Assembly (NCBI GenBank): GCA_017457345.1
Contig: JAFTHR010000222.1
Coordinates: forward strand, 1-6,858
Source: Clostridia bacterium
GTDB lineage: Bacteria; Bacillota; Clostridia; Christensenellales; Borkfalkiaceae
DNA length: 6,858 bases
Reading direction: 5' to 3'
In this document: piece after piece, positions 5,819 to 6,858 of the stretch
Numbering within the stretch: position 1 is the stretch's first letter
Layout: the number at the start of each line of letters is the position of its first letter
Notes under the pieces: model-generated
What the model was told of the DNA's origin: nothing
The model's database searches: none
Seen by the model: the letters and a program-made list of their open reading frames with translations, nothing else
Program-made: the position numbers and the translations under genes

Positions 5819-6858
5819 TTATTTCAATTTTACGTTTACGCCGCTAAACGACTTTCTAATTTCGGCAACGGCGCTATTGAACGCATCTCCATCCTTTGCG
5901 CGCAAACGCACTTCAAAGCCGTTTTCCGCAATCCCGATTTCCGCGAACGCCGCTTGTAAAACGGCATAATGCTCGCTCTTTTGCAAAGAACGGTACGCCG
6001 TGTCGCTCGTGGTTTCGCACACGAATAAACCGCCTTCGTAGTGGCAATCTAAATCCATACACATAGTGACGAGCACCGCGTTCTTGCTTGCCCTTCTAAT
6101 GGCGCGCAAAAACGAACCGTACGTTGCCTTTGCATCAGACGTTGCCTGCGGCGGGCGCTTGCTAACCGCCGCCGTTTTCGGCGCGGTTTGCGGGGGCGTA
6201 TCGAAATACACGAACCCACCCGTTTCTTCTTCGTCGGGCGGCGGCGTTTGACCGATATACTCGTCTTCCACCACCGTTTCCGTCTTGTTCACTTCTTCTT
6301 TCTTCGGCTCTTTTTCAACCGCTACAATCGGCTTTTCGCTTGCTACGGGCACGCTCTGCGGCACGGAAATCGCTACCCTGCCCCCTTCTTTTAAGAGTTT
6401 TACTTCCTTTTCCAAGTCGGCAATGCGCGCAATCAACGCTTCCGTTTCGTAATCTTCTTCCGGCATACTCGCTTCCAGCACCGCCGCTTCAAACAACACG
6501 CGGGGCGTAGACGAATAGCGAAGGCTCGTTTCGATTTCCGCAAAGATTTGCGTCACTCTTAAATTGCGGTGACCGTCTACTTCCTGCACCGCTTGTTTTA
6601 CCCGTTCAAACCGTTCGGCAGGATAGCCGAGCATAGCGTTTGCGTTTCGACAAGTTTTCACGAGCGCGCAGGCGTTTAAGCAAGAAAGCACGTCCTTTAT
6701 CAACATAGAAACGCTCTTTCCTGCCGCTAAAAAGGCTTCCGTTTTTTCGTAAGCGCCGGTGCCGTTGGCACGCAATAAATCGGCGCAAAGATCGCAAGCC
6801 CCGTCGAAATCTGCCGTGCCGAGCACGGTGTTTACGTCGGCATACGTGAGAATGCCTT
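5819..6858 (-). CDS. dnaX: DNA polymerase III subunit gamma/tau, 3' part (N-terminus beyond the window)
   Basis: The frame is open to the right edge, leaving 345 visible residues of the C-terminal half. The ATPase domains (P-loop, zinc module, sensors) lie outside the window. The visible part begins GILTYADVNTVLGTAD, the usual entry into clamp-loader domain III, and that domain ends at about 120-125 with LRYSSTPRVLFEAAVLEAS. A short coiled coil (LEKEVKLLKEGG), a long acidic and Pro-rich linker (about 150-240) and a C-terminal domain (about 241-345, from YGSFLRAIRRASKN) follow, as in clostridial tau. DnaX is the motor of the clamp loader that places the sliding clamp and links it to the polymerase. 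No A-AAA-AAG-type slippery heptamer is visible, so a gamma form by frameshift is not supported here. A GTG at 6826 is inside the conserved domain and is not the start. It heads the visible part of the ybaB-recR operon. Confidence 0.95.
   Translation of the reverse strand, partial: GILTYADVNTVLGTADFDGACDLCADLLRANGTGAYEKTEAFLAAGKSVSMLIKDVLSCLNACALVKTCRNANAMLGYPAERFERVKQAVQEVDGHRNLRVTQIFAEIETSLRYSSTPRVLFEAAVLEASMPEEDYETEALIARIADLEKEVKLLKEGGRVAISVPQSVPVASEKPIVAVEKEPKKEEVNKTETVVEDEYIGQTPPPDEEETGGFVYFDTPPQTAPKTAAVSKRPPQATSDAKATYGSFLRAIRRASKNAVLVTMCMDLDCHYEGGLFVCETTSDTAYRSLQKSEHYAVLQAAFAEIGIAENGFEVRLRAKDGDAFNSAVAEIRKSFSGVNVKLK

Noticed and set aside
4946..5959. A 337-codon plus-strand frame opposite recR, ybaB and the end of dnaX
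   Set aside because: It is a shadow of three conserved genes. Its His/Phe-rich composition is what antisense of such coding regions gives, and no RBS was seen.
6290..6330. Possible programmed frameshift site in the dnaX linker for a short gamma form
   Set aside because: The run at GAAAAAGAG has only five A residues and does not make an A-AAA-AAG heptamer in the needed frame; no stimulatory stem was seen.

Overview
The window suggests an endospore-forming member of the Bacillota, most likely in the Clostridia. Two SpoVA-family membrane proteins and a YunB sporulation protein lie next to a typical Gram-positive dnaX-ybaB-recR block. Strong AGGAGG-type ribosome binding sites, a Ser-rich spacer in a lipoprotein and tolerance of many cysteines fit an anaerobic gut-type clostridium. 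An uncultured Christensenellales-like lineage is a guess from style only. Base composition looks about half G+C. No tRNA, rRNA, CRISPR array or insertion sequence was seen.

Layout. (1) 1-1255, minus strand: the N-terminal 418 codons of a large secreted lipoprotein. It has a lipobox, a Ser-rich linker, a duplicated Gly-rich module, a cadherin-like domain and InlB-type B repeats, and it runs off the left edge. (2) 1256-1429: a divergent regulatory region with a strong vegetative-type promoter for the lipoprotein and a promoter with a sigma-E-like look on the plus strand. (3) 1430-3195, plus strand: a MurG-family glycosyltransferase overlapping yunB by ATGA, probably a mother-cell sporulation operon. 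(4) 3198-4073, minus strand: spoVAC followed by spoVAE, with no spoVAD between them. spoVAE ends two bases from the end of yunB, tail to tail. (5) 4074-4264: the spoVAC leader and a perfect 10-bp hairpin terminator. (6) 4265-6858, minus strand: the 3' part of dnaX, then ybaB, recR and an unrecognised 195-codon gene in one compact operon that ends at the terminator.

How the genes fit together. The central block is about spores. MurG makes lipid II from lipid I, which the spore cortex needs. YunB is a membrane-anchored sporulation protein, and SpoVAC/SpoVAE belong to the dipicolinic-acid channel of the forespore membrane. The right block is DNA replication and repair: clamp loader, nucleoid-associated protein and RecFOR-pathway protein. 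The left gene is an envelope or surface protein with no visible link to the others.

The points most worth a second look are the variant MurG paired with yunB, the two-gene spoVA set without spoVAD, the two-base convergent junction between genes expected to be active in different sporulation compartments, and the unknown gene with a CAHGSC tail at the end of the dnaX operon.
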